Origin: Stigmatella erecta
Lineage (GTDB): Bacteria > Myxococcota > Myxococcia > Myxococcales > Myxococcaceae
Reading direction: 5' to 3'
DNA: 64,000 bases
Assembly: GCF_900111745.1 (NCBI RefSeq)
Contig: NZ_FOIJ01000009.1
Location: forward strand, 248,001-312,000
Part shown: piece by piece, positions 10,382 through 19,225 of the stretch
Position numbering within the stretch: the stretch's first letter is position 1
Layout of the letters: each line of letters starts with the position of its first letter
The notes under the pieces: model-generated
The model's input: the letters and a program-made list of their open reading frames with translations, nothing else
Databases searched by the model: none
Told to the model about the DNA's origin: nothing
Position numbers and translations under genes: made by a program

Positions 10382-10897
10382 TCAGGCCCCCTCGATGGAG
10401 GCGTCCGCGGTTTCCGCGCGCCACCAGCGGCGCAGCAGCCCCGCCAGGGGGTTGAGCACAAGCTGCTGCTCGGGCATCACGGAGGGAACTGCCTTGGGCG
10501 CCGGGACGGGCATCGCGGCGCGCAGGGCCGCGGCAATGGGCTGGGGCAGCGCCGAGGGCTCGGTGTGCAGCAAGGCCGCGCCGTGCTGGGCCGACTCGCT
10601 CAGCACGAAGGCCGCGCGGCCGCGGGACAGCAGCGTCTCGCCCGCGTTCTGGTGCCCGAGCACCTGGAGCAGCCACGCCTCCATGCGGGAGCGGGCCAGG
10701 GCGAGCGCCGCCTGCGGCTCGGCCATGTGGCCACCGGGCACGGACAGCACCCAGCCGGTGAGCTGCGCCAGGTCCGCCTCGGAGGTGAACCCGAACGTGC
10801 GGAAGAAGGAGTCGAGGGCCACGCGCGTCTCCCGGCGGACCGGGGCGCTCAGCGCGGCGGAGTTCAGCGTCTTCACGGTGTCCACAAGTAGCTCCAT
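10382..10897 (-). CDS. Unknown protein between opgG and opgH
   Basis: A 171-residue, Ala/Leu-rich, probably helical protein with no signal peptide, membrane helix or catalytic motif. Its start overlaps the opgG stop by 25 bp and its stop lies 9 bp before opgH, so all three are one operon and probably translationally coupled. No product of this kind is part of the E. coli opgGH operon as I know it. A lineage-specific factor for glucan synthesis or its regulation is the natural inference. I do not recognise the family. Confidence 0.75.
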   Translation of the reverse strand: MELLVDTVKTLNSAALSAPVRRETRVALDSFFRTFGFTSEADLAQLTGWVLSVPGGHMAEPQAALALARSRMEAWLLQVLGHQNAGETLLSRGRAAFVLSESAQHGAALLHTEPSALPQPIAAALRAAMPVPAPKAVPSVMPEQQLVLNPLAGLLRRWWRAETADASIEGA

Positions 10898-12432
10898 GTC
10901 TCGGTGAGGGTCTCTGAACCGGTCTTCAGGAATCCGCGCAGCTCGATGGGCGCGGAAGAGTCGTCAGGCATCAGCTCGAAGGTGGCGCGCCAGCCTCCGG
11001 TGACGGTGTTGCGCTGGGCGATGGGGTGGAGCACCTGCCCGCGCGAGGCGGTGATGACGGGCTCCGCGGGGGCATCCCCAGCCGCTCCGCCGCCCGAGAA
11101 GTCGATGACGAAGCGCCGGGCCTTGGGCGTGGAGCCCGCGGCGATGCGCGTCGAGAGCACCGTGGCGCCCGGTGGGGCCTGCGGTGGCTGGAAGCCCCAG
11201 GTGAGCCGGTAGGCGAAGCGCCGCTCGGTGCCGGGGGTGAGCGGCTGCTCGGGCACCCACGCCGCCACGATGTTGTCGTGGATCTCCTCGCGGGTGGGAA
11301 TCTCCACGAGCTGGACGGCGCCCTTGCCCCAGTCGCCCACGGGCTCCACCCAGACGCTGGGGCGCAGCTCGTAGCGGGCCTCCAGGTCTTCATAGTTGGT
11401 AAAGGACTGGTCGCGTTGCAACAACCCGAAGGCCCGGGGGCTCTCCGCCTGGAAGCTCGCCACGTTGAGCCGCGCGGGGTTCTGGAGCGGCCGCCAAAGC
11501 TGCTCGCCGTTCTTCATCGAGATGAAGAGGCCGTCGGAGTCGTGCACCTCGGGCCGGAAGTCGTCGTAGGTGCCCCGGTTGTTCTCGCCGAACAGGTACA
11601 TGCTGGTGAGCGGAGCAATCCCCAGCTGCTTCACCGGCTTGCGGGCGAACAGGGTGGCTTCCACCTCCATCACCGTGTTCTTCCCGGGGATGATGACGAA
11701 GCGGTAGGCGCCCGTGACGCTCGGGCTGTCCAGCAGCGCGTGCACCACGGCGCGGTCCGACTTGGCCTCGGGCTTCTCCAGCCAGAACTCGCGGAACGCG
11801 GGGAACTCCTCGCCGCTCGGCAGGGCGGTATCAATCGCCAGGCCGCGCGCCGACAGGCCGTAAACATTGCCGCGCCCCAGGGAGCGGAAGTAGCTGGCGC
11901 CCAGGAAGACGGCCACCTCGTCGAAGTGCTCCGGACGGTTGATGGGGTGGTTGAGGCGCAGCCCCGCGAAGCCGTCCGCCTTGGCCAGCGGGCCCGCCTT
12001 CACCAGCGGGCCGTAGCTGAACAACTCCGGGGAGAACGGCACGTCCTCCACCTGCTTGCCGCGCACCACGTGCACCGCGACGGGCTCCTTGTAATAGAAG
12101 CCGGGGTGGAAGAACTGCGCCTGGAAGGGCAGGCCCTCCTTGCGCCACAGCGACTGGTCCGGACGGAACCGGATGTCCCGGTACTCGTCATAGGAGAGCT
12201 GCTCGTAGGAGGCGGGGAGGTTGGAGGCGGGGACCTTGTAGCCCTGGCCCGCCAGCGCGCGCGCCTTCTCCCGCACCAGCTCCGGGCTGAAGGCCGTCTT
12301 GGAGGCCTGCGCGGAAGCCTTCGCCGAGGCCCCCTTGGAGGAAGGCTTCACCTGGGCACCCGCCACCCCCGCCACCACCACACCGAGCACGCACGCCGTG
12401 CGAACTCCCCACCTTGAGCGCTTCCTCGACAC
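10873..12432 (-). CDS. opgG: Glucan biosynthesis protein G (periplasmic)
   Basis: A 519-residue periplasmic protein of the OpgG/OpgD family, needed for osmoregulated periplasmic glucan synthesis, probably by modifying the backbone released by OpgH. It has an N-terminal signal peptide (basic start, then ACVLGVVVAGVAGAQ). The MdoG domain carries typical segments such as YDEYRDIRF near 75, FYYKEPVAVHVV, GASYFRSLG and the SMYLFGENN region. GTG 12432 is chosen because AGGAGG lies about five bases before it and the upstream in-frame sequence is not signal-like. First gene of the opgG-unknown-opgH operon. Confidence 0.92.
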   Translation of the reverse strand: MSRKRSRWGVRTACVLGVVVAGVAGAQVKPSSKGASAKASAQASKTAFSPELVREKARALAGQGYKVPASNLPASYEQLSYDEYRDIRFRPDQSLWRKEGLPFQAQFFHPGFYYKEPVAVHVVRGKQVEDVPFSPELFSYGPLVKAGPLAKADGFAGLRLNHPINRPEHFDEVAVFLGASYFRSLGRGNVYGLSARGLAIDTALPSGEEFPAFREFWLEKPEAKSDRAVVHALLDSPSVTGAYRFVIIPGKNTVMEVEATLFARKPVKQLGIAPLTSMYLFGENNRGTYDDFRPEVHDSDGLFISMKNGEQLWRPLQNPARLNVASFQAESPRAFGLLQRDQSFTNYEDLEARYELRPSVWVEPVGDWGKGAVQLVEIPTREEIHDNIVAAWVPEQPLTPGTERRFAYRLTWGFQPPQAPPGATVLSTRIAAGSTPKARRFVIDFSGGGAAGDAPAEPVITASRGQVLHPIAQRNTVTGGWRATFELMPDDSSAPIELRGFLKTGSETLTETWSYLWTP

Positions 12433-12802
12433 CACTTCCTCCTGAAAGATGTCCGCTGAGCCGGATCGGTACGGGCTGCCAGTCCCCATCCGAGGCCACC
12501 GTCCCCGGTTCAGGGGGCAATGACGCAGCGAGTCCTAGCAACTGGCGTGCCATAAGCTGTGACGCCGTGCGTTGTCTGCAAGCTGCTCATCCGTTCAGCC
12601 CTCTGCACGAGGGAAGGCCGTTGGAATGCCAAGGAGTTGGCACCCGGCGGGGGCAAAGGCTGAAAAGACTTCAGCCCGGGGGCGGGCACGGTTGGGGAGG
12701 GGAGGAACACCGCGCGCTCCGGGCTGTCCCATTCCTCCACAGGTTCCAGTGTAGGGGCGCGTCCGGCCGTGACGGCCTCGGCCCCTTGTGGGAGAAGGCC
12801 CC
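12433..12802. other. Divergent intergenic region, opgG and MnmC-like gene
   Basis: About 370 bases between two divergent genes. It should hold the promoters of both directions. I see no convincing open reading frame, strong hairpin or recognisable operator. Confidence 0.5.
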
Positions 12803-13651
12803 GTGTCCTCCGACAACCCCCGCGACGGCGATTTCGAACTGGTCACCCTCCGCAACGGCGCCCGGGCCGTGCGGCACCTGGGGCACGGGGAGGTGATGCA
12901 CCCCAGCGTGGGGCCGTGGAAGGAAGCGCTGCGCCTCTACGTGGAGCAGCCCCGCCTGGCCGAGCGCCTGGGCCAGCCCGGGCCGCCCCTGGTGGTGCTC
13001 GATGTGGGGCTGGGGGCCGCCACCAACGCGGTGGCCGCGCTCACGTGCGCGCGGGAGCTGGGGGCGGGGCGCCAGCGGGCGCTGGAGCTCATCAGCCTGG
13101 AGGTGGACCTGGCGCCGCTGCGGCTGGCGCTGGCGGATCCGCAGGGGTTTCCCTTCCTCCAGCCGTTCCGCGAGGCCGCCGAGGCGCTCATGCGCGACGG
13201 GAGCTGGTCAGAAGAGGGGCTGCACTGGCGCCTGCTCCTGGGCGATGCGGTGCCGCACCTGGAGGGGGCGCTGCCGCCCGCGGATCTCGTCTACTTCGAC
13301 CCTTTTTCCCCGGCCTCCAACCCGGACATGTGGACCGAGGCGGTGCTGGCCCGGGTCCGTGCGCGGTGCCAGGAGGCGGGGGAGGGCGCGCGGCTGCTGA
13401 CGTACAGCGCGGCGACGCCCACCCGGGTGACGTTGCTGCTGGCGGGCTTCTACGTCGGCGCGGGGGTCTCCACCGGGACCAAGGGGGAGACCACAGTGGC
13501 CGCCACCCGCCTGGAGGCGCTGGAGGCCCCGCTGGGCAGCCGGTGGCTCGAGCGGTGGCGCCGCTCGTCCTCCCGGGCGCCCCACGGCGCGCCCCTTACG
13601 CCCGAGGTCGAGAGTCGGCTGCTTGCCCATCCGCAGTGGCGCTCCCGTTGA
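12803..13651 (+). CDS. MnmC/MnmD-like SAM-dependent methyltransferase
   Basis: A 282-residue Rossmann-fold methyltransferase resembling the methyltransferase domain of MnmC (DUF752), which completes the mnm5 modification of U34 in some tRNAs. Supporting segments are the early HLGHGEVMHP, the SAM-binding VVLDVGLGAATNA, and the signature LVYFDPFSPASNPDMW (D-x-FSP-x-x-NPxxW), then the glycine-rich block that precedes the C-terminus. GTG 12803 is chosen because GGAGAAGG stands just before it; GTG 12788 is an alternative. The fused FAD oxidase domain of full MnmC is missing. The 3' end overlaps the convergent TIGR02265 gene by 56 bp. Confidence 0.78.
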   Translation: MSSDNPRDGDFELVTLRNGARAVRHLGHGEVMHPSVGPWKEALRLYVEQPRLAERLGQPGPPLVVLDVGLGAATNAVAALTCARELGAGRQRALELISLEVDLAPLRLALADPQGFPFLQPFREAAEALMRDGSWSEEGLHWRLLLGDAVPHLEGALPPADLVYFDPFSPASNPDMWTEAVLARVRARCQEAGEGARLLTYSAATPTRVTLLLAGFYVGAGVSTGTKGETTVAATRLEALEAPLGSRWLERWRRSSSRAPHGAPLTPEVESRLLAHPQWRSR

Positions 13652-14222
13652 GGGCCGCGACCGCGACAGGGACTTCGGACCACCGGATGTGGAAGGTGCA
13701 CGTCGTCCCGTCGAAGCCCTCGGGGATGGCCACCACCCGCCAGCCCCCCGCCAGCTCCACGGCCCGGGCCAGCAGCCCCGCGGCGAACGTGGGCTGATCG
13801 GCCAGCACGTCGTTCATGCCCAGCTCGAGCGAGGTGGGGCCCCGCTCCACCACGGTGACTTCGCTGAAGGTGTTGCCCGCCCGGAATCCGTGGCCCGCGT
13901 GCAACAGCATCCGCCGGGGGCCCGCGAGCTTGGCCACGCCCAGCAGCGCCCGGCCCAAGAAGGTACCGAACCACGCGTCCATGAAGCGCTCGCCCAGCGA
14001 GTAGTACGCGGCCTCGGCGGGCACGCCCCCGTACACATGGGCGGCGGCGATCCGCAGGAAGTCTTTCCATTGCTCGAGCGAGTACGTCCGCTCCAGCTTC
14101 TGCTCGAGGTCCAACCCGGCCTTCCTCAGGGCTTCCCGGCAAGCCGGCGTGAGCCGGTTCTCGAAGGCACGGAGGAACAGTGCCTCGACGGTCTGGGCGT
14201 GGACGAGCTTCTCTGGGTTCAT
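13596..14222 (-). CDS. Myxococcales-restricted TIGR02265 / DUF2378 family protein
   Basis: A 208-residue protein matching the family found in many copies in myxobacterial genomes and almost nowhere else. Features are the N-terminal TVEALFLRAF, then the LTPACREALRKAGLDL helix, the central YSLGERFMDAWFGTFLG block and a C-terminal beta-rich half ending near FHIRW. No enzymatic motif is visible and the function is unknown. The C-terminal 18 codons lie over the end of the convergent MnmC-like gene, so the last residues, a Ser/Ala/Asp tail after FHIRW, are constrained by two frames. Confidence 0.82.
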   Translation of the reverse strand: MNPEKLVHAQTVEALFLRAFENRLTPACREALRKAGLDLEQKLERTYSLEQWKDFLRIAAAHVYGGVPAEAAYYSLGERFMDAWFGTFLGRALLGVAKLAGPRRMLLHAGHGFRAGNTFSEVTVVERGPTSLELGMNDVLADQPTFAAGLLARAVELAGGWRVVAIPEGFDGTTCTFHIRWSEVPVAVAALNGSATADGQAADSRPRA

Positions 14223-14473
14223 GGCAGCGCACCCTACACGACCGAGCGGACAACTGCTCGACCGAGGTGAAAGGACGTTCAGTGACCTGACGCTCCCTGT
14301 GTTCGGTAGCGATCAGGGGAAGGACCTGCGGTGAAGTTCAACCCCGGAAACAGCGAAAAGAGGGAAGAGTCAGGACACGGCAGGGTTCTACCATGCCTGA
14401 AAAATTCTGCCAGTAGCACTCTGTGTCAAGAGGAACGCCCTCCCGCAGCGGGCTGCTCCGCTATAAGGCGCGC

Positions 14474-15436
14474 ATGCCAACCCTCCTGTTGAGCGCCAGC
14501 GAGCTGCGCTCCCTCTACTCTGTCGAGCTGGGCCTCACCGCCGTGGAGCGCGCCTTCCTGGCGCATGGCCGTGGCGAGTCGCTCATGCCCCCCAAGGTGT
14601 ACCTGTCCCTGCCCAAGTACGAAGGGGACTTCCGCGCGATGCCGGCCTTCCTGGACGGCGCGGCGGGGGTGAAGTGGGTGAATGCCCATCCCCGCAACCC
14701 CGCCAAGCACCACCTGCCCACGGTGCGCGCGGTCTACATCCTGAGCGATCCGGACACGGCCTCGCCGCTGGCCATCCTGGATGGCACCCTGCTGACCGCG
14801 TGGCGCACCGGCGCGGCCGGCGGGGTGGCCTCGAAGTACCTCGCCCGCTCGAAGCCGCGCACGCTGGGGCTCGTGGGCTGTGGCGTGCAGGCGCGCGTGC
14901 TGATCGACTCGCACCGGGCCCTCTTCGAGGGGCTGGAGCTGCTGCTCGCCGATGCCTCGGAGGCCGCCGCCCAGGCCCTTCAGAAGGAGAAGGGCGGCCG
15001 GGTGGTCAGCCTTCAGGAGGCCGCGGGCGCCGACATCGTCTGCACCTCCACCCCCGTGCGCACCCCCGTGGTGAAGCGCGAGTGGGTCCGGGCGGGCACG
15101 CACATCAACGCCATGGGCGCGGATGCCCCCGGCAAGCAGGAACTGGAGTCGGCCCTCCTGCAGCAGGCGCGGATCTTCATCGATGACGAGGAGCAGGCGA
15201 CGCACTCGGGCGAGGTGAATGTCCCGCTGCACGACGGACTGCTCCAGCGCGAGCAGATCGCCGGCACCTTGGGGGAAGTCATCGCCGGCCAGAAAAAGGG
15301 CCGGTTGGCGGACGAAGTCACGCTCTTCGACTCCACGGGGCTCGCGGTGCAGGACCTGGCGCTGGCGCGCGCGCTGTACGACGTGGCGCGGGCCCAGGGC
15401 GTGGGCCAGATGTTCGACCTGGTGGGCAGCGGGTAG
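14474..15436 (+). CDS. Ornithine cyclodeaminase / mu-crystallin family dehydrogenase
   Basis: A 320-residue NAD(P)-dependent enzyme of the OCD/alanine dehydrogenase family. ATG 14474 begins the conserved N-terminus LLSASELRSL; the longer upstream reading is not family-like. Visible motifs: the substrate lysine region GVKWVNAHP, TAWRTGAAGGVASKYLAR, the dinucleotide-binding GLVGCGVQARVLI (about 133), then INAMGADAPGKQEL and the catalytic-type FIDDEEQ. Members act on ornithine, alanine, pyrroline or ketimine substrates. Which one applies here cannot be decided. Its stop codon faces the stop of the next, convergent gene. Confidence 0.85.
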   Translation: MPTLLLSASELRSLYSVELGLTAVERAFLAHGRGESLMPPKVYLSLPKYEGDFRAMPAFLDGAAGVKWVNAHPRNPAKHHLPTVRAVYILSDPDTASPLAILDGTLLTAWRTGAAGGVASKYLARSKPRTLGLVGCGVQARVLIDSHRALFEGLELLLADASEAAAQALQKEKGGRVVSLQEAAGADIVCTSTPVRTPVVKREWVRAGTHINAMGADAPGKQELESALLQQARIFIDDEEQATHSGEVNVPLHDGLLQREQIAGTLGEVIAGQKKGRLADEVTLFDSTGLAVQDLALARALYDVARAQGVGQMFDLVGSG

Positions 15437-15787
15437 CTACCCGCGCCGGCGGCGGGGGGGCGGCTCCGCCGAGGGGCCGAGCCCCGCGTACCAGACGGCA
15501 TAGGGCGTGTTCTTCGCCAGGTGGCGGTTGAAGTCGGGCGCCCCGTCCGTCCACCACACGGGGCCACGCTCCCCGAGGCCGATCTTGGCGCGGTTCACGC
15601 GGGCGCGGGCCTCGCGCTCGGCCGCGGCGTCTCCGGCGGCCAGGGCGCGGCCGACGTCGGCCCGGGCCCGCATGAGGGCGTGCGTCAGCACGCCGCGCTG
15701 CCGGGGGCCGAGCGCGGGGTTGGCGCAGCGCCACAGCCGGCCGCGCACCACGAAGTACCTCCCGTCGGGCGTCACGGGGTAGCGCAC
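15437..15787 (-). CDS. Small conserved-looking protein of unknown function
   Basis: A 116-residue basic protein starting at GTG 15787, 11 bp after the SDR stop, so it is co-transcribed with the SDR gene. It reads YPVTPDGRYFVVRGRLWRCANP, then an Ala/Arg-rich helix and FNRHLAKNTPYAVWYAGLGPS, ending in an RRRRG tail. I recall similar small proteins in proteobacteria but no function. The much longer open frame that continues upstream is an artefact opposite the SDR and helicase genes. Confidence 0.68.
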   Translation of the reverse strand: MRYPVTPDGRYFVVRGRLWRCANPALGPRQRGVLTHALMRARADVGRALAAGDAAAEREARARVNRAKIGLGERGPVWWTDGAPDFNRHLAKNTPYAVWYAGLGPSAEPPPRRRRG

Positions 15788-15798
15788 GCGCGCCTCGC

Positions 15799-16620
15799 TC
15801 AGCCCTTCGCAGGGGGGGCGGGGCGGCGGAAGGCCCGCTGCGCGATGCGGTCCACGAGGCGGGGCGCGACGAGCTTGAGGACCTGGAGCACCTTGCCCTG
15901 GGCGGTCATCACCACCTCCCGGTCGCGGCGCTCCATGGCCTTGAGGATGAGGGCCCCGCAGGTGGCCACATCCATGTTGCCCCGGCTCTCGTCCCGGAAG
16001 CTGTGCCGCAGCGGCTGGCCATCGGGCCCGAGGGCCCGGTCCCGGATGCCGGTGGCGACGAAGCCCGGGGAGACGACGAGCACGTCGAGGCCGGTGCCCA
16101 GCAGCTCGATGCGCAGGGAGTCGAAGAAGCCCTGCATGGCATGCTTGCTGGCCGCATAGCCCGTGCGGGTGGGCACCCCGGTCTTCCCGGTGAGCGAGGA
16201 GATGGCCACCACGAGCCCCTTGCGGGCCTTGAGGTGGGGCAGGGCGAAGTGGGTGCAGTACACGGCGCCCAGGTAGTTCACGCGCATGACGCGCTCGAAG
16301 AGGGACAAGTCCTTCACCTCCTCGAAGCGGGCCCCCATGGAGATGCCCGCGTTGTTCACGAGGATGTCGAGGCCCCCGAAGGCCTCCAGGGCGCGCTCCA
16401 CCATGCGCTGGCAGTCCTCCGGCACGGCCACGTCCGTCTTCACGGTGATGGCGCGGGCGCCTGCTTGCTCGCACCGCCGCTTGACGCCATCGAGGGCCTC
16501 CTCGTTCCGGGCCGCCAGCACCAGGTTCGCCCCGCGCGAGGCGAGGAGCAGGGCGAGCTCCTCGCCGATGCCCACCGAGGCGCCCGTGATGATGACCGTC
16601 TTTCCTTGCACGCTGGACAT
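15799..16620 (-). CDS. Short-chain dehydrogenase/reductase
   Basis: A 273-residue classical SDR. It has the cofactor-binding GASVGIGEELALLLASRG (Gly motif near 14-20), the NNAGIS motif (about 90), SSLTGKTGVPTRTGYAASKHA with the catalytic Ser-Tyr-x3-Lys set (about 140-162), and PGFVATGI. The C-terminal extension with a hydrophobic segment (KVLQVLKLVAPRLVDRIA) resembles membrane-associated SDRs of the DHRS7B type acting on lipids or steroids. Substrate is unknown. It is divergent from the DUF3516 helicase and followed by a small gene. Confidence 0.88.
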   Translation of the reverse strand: MSSVQGKTVIITGASVGIGEELALLLASRGANLVLAARNEEALDGVKRRCEQAGARAITVKTDVAVPEDCQRMVERALEAFGGLDILVNNAGISMGARFEEVKDLSLFERVMRVNYLGAVYCTHFALPHLKARKGLVVAISSLTGKTGVPTRTGYAASKHAMQGFFDSLRIELLGTGLDVLVVSPGFVATGIRDRALGPDGQPLRHSFRDESRGNMDVATCGALILKAMERRDREVVMTAQGKVLQVLKLVAPRLVDRIAQRAFRRPAPPAKG

Positions 16621-16684
16621 GGAAGCAGTCTCGCAGAGATTTTTCCGGGTGGAGTCCGGTTTCGCCGCCTAGATTCCACCTGTG

Positions 16685-19225
16685 ATGGAAACCCCTGAGA
16701 AACGCGCCCCCCTGGCGGCCCTGCTGCCCGCCCGCGGCGAGGCGCCCCTGAGCACCGACGAGACCCTCAGCCGCTTCGTCGGCTACGTGGCGGCGAATGG
16801 CCTGGAACTCTACCCCGCGCAGGAGGAGGCCATCCTCGAGCTGCTGGCGGGCAACCACCTGTTCCTGAAGACGCCCACGGGCTCGGGCAAGTCCCTGGTG
16901 GCCATGGCGCTGCACTTCAAGGCCATGGCCGAGGGGAAGACCTCCTATTACACGTGCCCCATCAAGGCGCTGGTGAACGAGAAGTTCTTCGCGCTCTGCG
17001 ACGCGTTCGGCCCCGAGAACGTGGGCATGCTCACGGGCGACGCGAGCATCAACCGCGAGGCGCCCATCATCTGCTGCACGGCGGAGATCCTCGCCAACAT
17101 GGCGATGCGCGACTCGCGCGCCCCGGTGGACTACGTGGTGATGGACGAGTTCCACTACTACTCGGACCGGGAGCGGGGCACCGCCTGGCAGCTGCCCCTG
17201 CTGGGCCTGCAGAACACCACCTTCCTGATGATGTCGGCCACGCTGGGCGACACGCACATCATCGAGGAGGGGCTCAAGAAGCTCACCGGCAAGGACGTGG
17301 TGTCGGTGCGCAGCGCCAAGCGGCCGGTGCCCCTGGACTTCGACTACCGCGAGTCGGCGCTGCACGAGACCATCCAGGACCTGGTGGATCGCGGCAAGTA
17401 CCCCATCTACCTGGTGAACTTCACGCAGCGGGCCGCGGCCGAGCAGGCGCAGAACCTGATGAGCGTGGACTTCTGCACCAAGGAGGAGAAGGAGGCCATC
17501 CGCCAGGCGCTGATGGAGGCGCCCTTCGACACGCCCTATGGCAAGGAGTTCCAGCGCTTCCTGCGCCACGGCGTGGGCATGCACCACGCGGGGCTCCTGC
17601 CCAAGTACCGGCTGCTGGTGGAGAAGCTGGCGCAGTCGGGCCACCTCAAGGTCATCTCGGGCACGGACACGCTGGGCGTGGGGGTGAACATCCCCATCCG
17701 CACGGTGCTCTTCACGCAGCTCTTCAAGTTCAACGGCGAGAAGCTGGCCACGCTGAGCGTGCGCGACTTCCAGCAGATCGCCGGCCGCGCGGGGCGCAAG
17801 GGCTACGACGACGAGGGCAGCGTGGTGGCGCAGGCGCCGGACCACGTGGTGGAGAACATCAAGCAGGCGCAGAAGGAGGCCGCGGGCAAGAAGAAGGCGC
17901 CCAAGGCCAAGCCGCCGCAGAAGGGCTACATCCACTACGACAAGAGCACCTTCGAGCGGCTGCAGAACGGCATCCCCGAGCCGCTGGAGTCGCGCTTCGA
18001 GGTGTCCCACGGCCTGCTGCTCAACCTCCTGCAGAGCGACTTGACGGAAGGAAGCGGCGGGTACCGCCGGCTGGTGCAGCTCATCGGGCGCACGCACGAC
18101 TCGGACTACAAGAAGCGCAAGCACCTGAAGACGGCCGCGGCCTGCTTCCGCACGCTGCGCGAGGCGGGCATCGTGGACGTGGAGAAGCGTCCGGGCGGGG
18201 CGGTGGTGAAGGTGGCCGAGGGGCTCCAGCGCGACTTCTCGATGAACCACACGCTGTCGCTGTACCTGCTGGACACGCTGGAGAAGTTGGATCCCACGCT
18301 CGAGTCCTACGCGCTGGACGTGGTGACGCTGGTGGAGTCCATCCTGGAGAACCCGGAGGTGGTGCTCTACGCGCAGCTGCACCAGCTCAAGGGCGAGAAG
18401 ATCGCCGAGATGAAGGCGCAGGGCATCGAGTACGACGACCGGATGGCGGAGCTGGAGAAGCTGGAGTGGCCCAAGCCGAACCGGGACTTCATCTACGGCA
18501 CCTTCAACCTGTTCGCGGCCAAGCACCCGTGGGTGGGCCAGGAGAACATCCGGCCCAAGTCCATCGTCCGGGACATGTTCGAGCGCTTCATGTCCTTCCA
18601 CGACTACGTGCGCGAGTACGGGCTGCAGCGCAGCGAGGGCGTGCTCTTGCGCTACGTGGGCGATGTGTACAAGGCGCTGGTGCAGACGGTGCCGGAGCGC
18701 TTCCGGGACGAGACGGTGGAGGACTTCATCGACCACCTGCGCGCCACGCTGCGCCAGGTGGACTCCAGCCTGCTGGACGAGTGGGAGCGGATGAAGAACC
18801 CGGAGGCGGCGCTCGCCCCCAAGCCCGTGGTGGAGCTCAAGCCCCGCGAGCTGACGGACGACCCGAAGGCCTTCGCCGCGCGCGTGCGCGAGGAACTGCA
18901 CCGGCTGCTCCGGGTGCTGGGCCAGAAGCGCTACGGGGATGCGCTGGCGATGCTGGACGGGGCGGTGGGCGAGTGGTCCGCCACCAAGCTGGAGCAGGCG
19001 ATGGCGCCCTACTTCGAGGAGCACAAGGTGGTGGTGCTCACGCCCGCGGCGCGCAGGCCCGCGCTCACGTTCCTCAAGGAGGCGGGCCCCCGGCAGTGGG
19101 AGGTCCAGCAGCGCATCATGGACCCGGAAGGGCACGGGGACTGGATGCTGGACTGCGAGATCGACCTGCGCGGCCGCAAGCTGGACGATGGGCCCATCCT
19201 CATCTTGCGGCGCATCGGGCCGTGA
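16685..19225 (+). CDS. Ski2-like DEAD/DEAH helicase with DUF3516 domain
   Basis: An 846-residue superfamily-2 helicase. Motifs are Q-like YPAQEEAI, Walker A TPTGSGKS (about 63-70), PIKALVNEKF, DEFHYY (DExH, about 157), the SAT motif MSATLG, GTDTLGVGVNIP, and motif VI QIAGRAGRKGYD. The C-terminal half matches my knowledge of DUF3516, found in actinobacterial and myxobacterial Ski2-like helicases: VSHGLLLNLL, later HDYVREYGLQRSEGVLLRYVGDVYKAL. An RNA processing or surveillance role is likely by family. ATG 16685 is preferred to the in-frame GTG immediately before it. It ends exactly where the convergent P450 gene ends. Confidence 0.88.
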   Translation: METPEKRAPLAALLPARGEAPLSTDETLSRFVGYVAANGLELYPAQEEAILELLAGNHLFLKTPTGSGKSLVAMALHFKAMAEGKTSYYTCPIKALVNEKFFALCDAFGPENVGMLTGDASINREAPIICCTAEILANMAMRDSRAPVDYVVMDEFHYYSDRERGTAWQLPLLGLQNTTFLMMSATLGDTHIIEEGLKKLTGKDVVSVRSAKRPVPLDFDYRESALHETIQDLVDRGKYPIYLVNFTQRAAAEQAQNLMSVDFCTKEEKEAIRQALMEAPFDTPYGKEFQRFLRHGVGMHHAGLLPKYRLLVEKLAQSGHLKVISGTDTLGVGVNIPIRTVLFTQLFKFNGEKLATLSVRDFQQIAGRAGRKGYDDEGSVVAQAPDHVVENIKQAQKEAAGKKKAPKAKPPQKGYIHYDKSTFERLQNGIPEPLESRFEVSHGLLLNLLQSDLTEGSGGYRRLVQLIGRTHDSDYKKRKHLKTAAACFRTLREAGIVDVEKRPGGAVVKVAEGLQRDFSMNHTLSLYLLDTLEKLDPTLESYALDVVTLVESILENPEVVLYAQLHQLKGEKIAEMKAQGIEYDDRMAELEKLEWPKPNRDFIYGTFNLFAAKHPWVGQENIRPKSIVRDMFERFMSFHDYVREYGLQRSEGVLLRYVGDVYKALVQTVPERFRDETVEDFIDHLRATLRQVDSSLLDEWERMKNPEAALAPKPVVELKPRELTDDPKAFAARVREELHRLLRVLGQKRYGDALAMLDGAVGEWSATKLEQAMAPYFEEHKVVVLTPAARRPALTFLKEAGPRQWEVQQRIMDPEGHGDWMLDCEIDLRGRKLDDGPILILRRIGP

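Noticed and set aside
15437-19135. A 1232-codon minus-strand open frame
   Set aside because: It lies opposite the DUF3516 helicase and out of frame with the SDR. High GC keeps it open by chance; only its last 116 codons look like a protein and are listed as a separate small gene.
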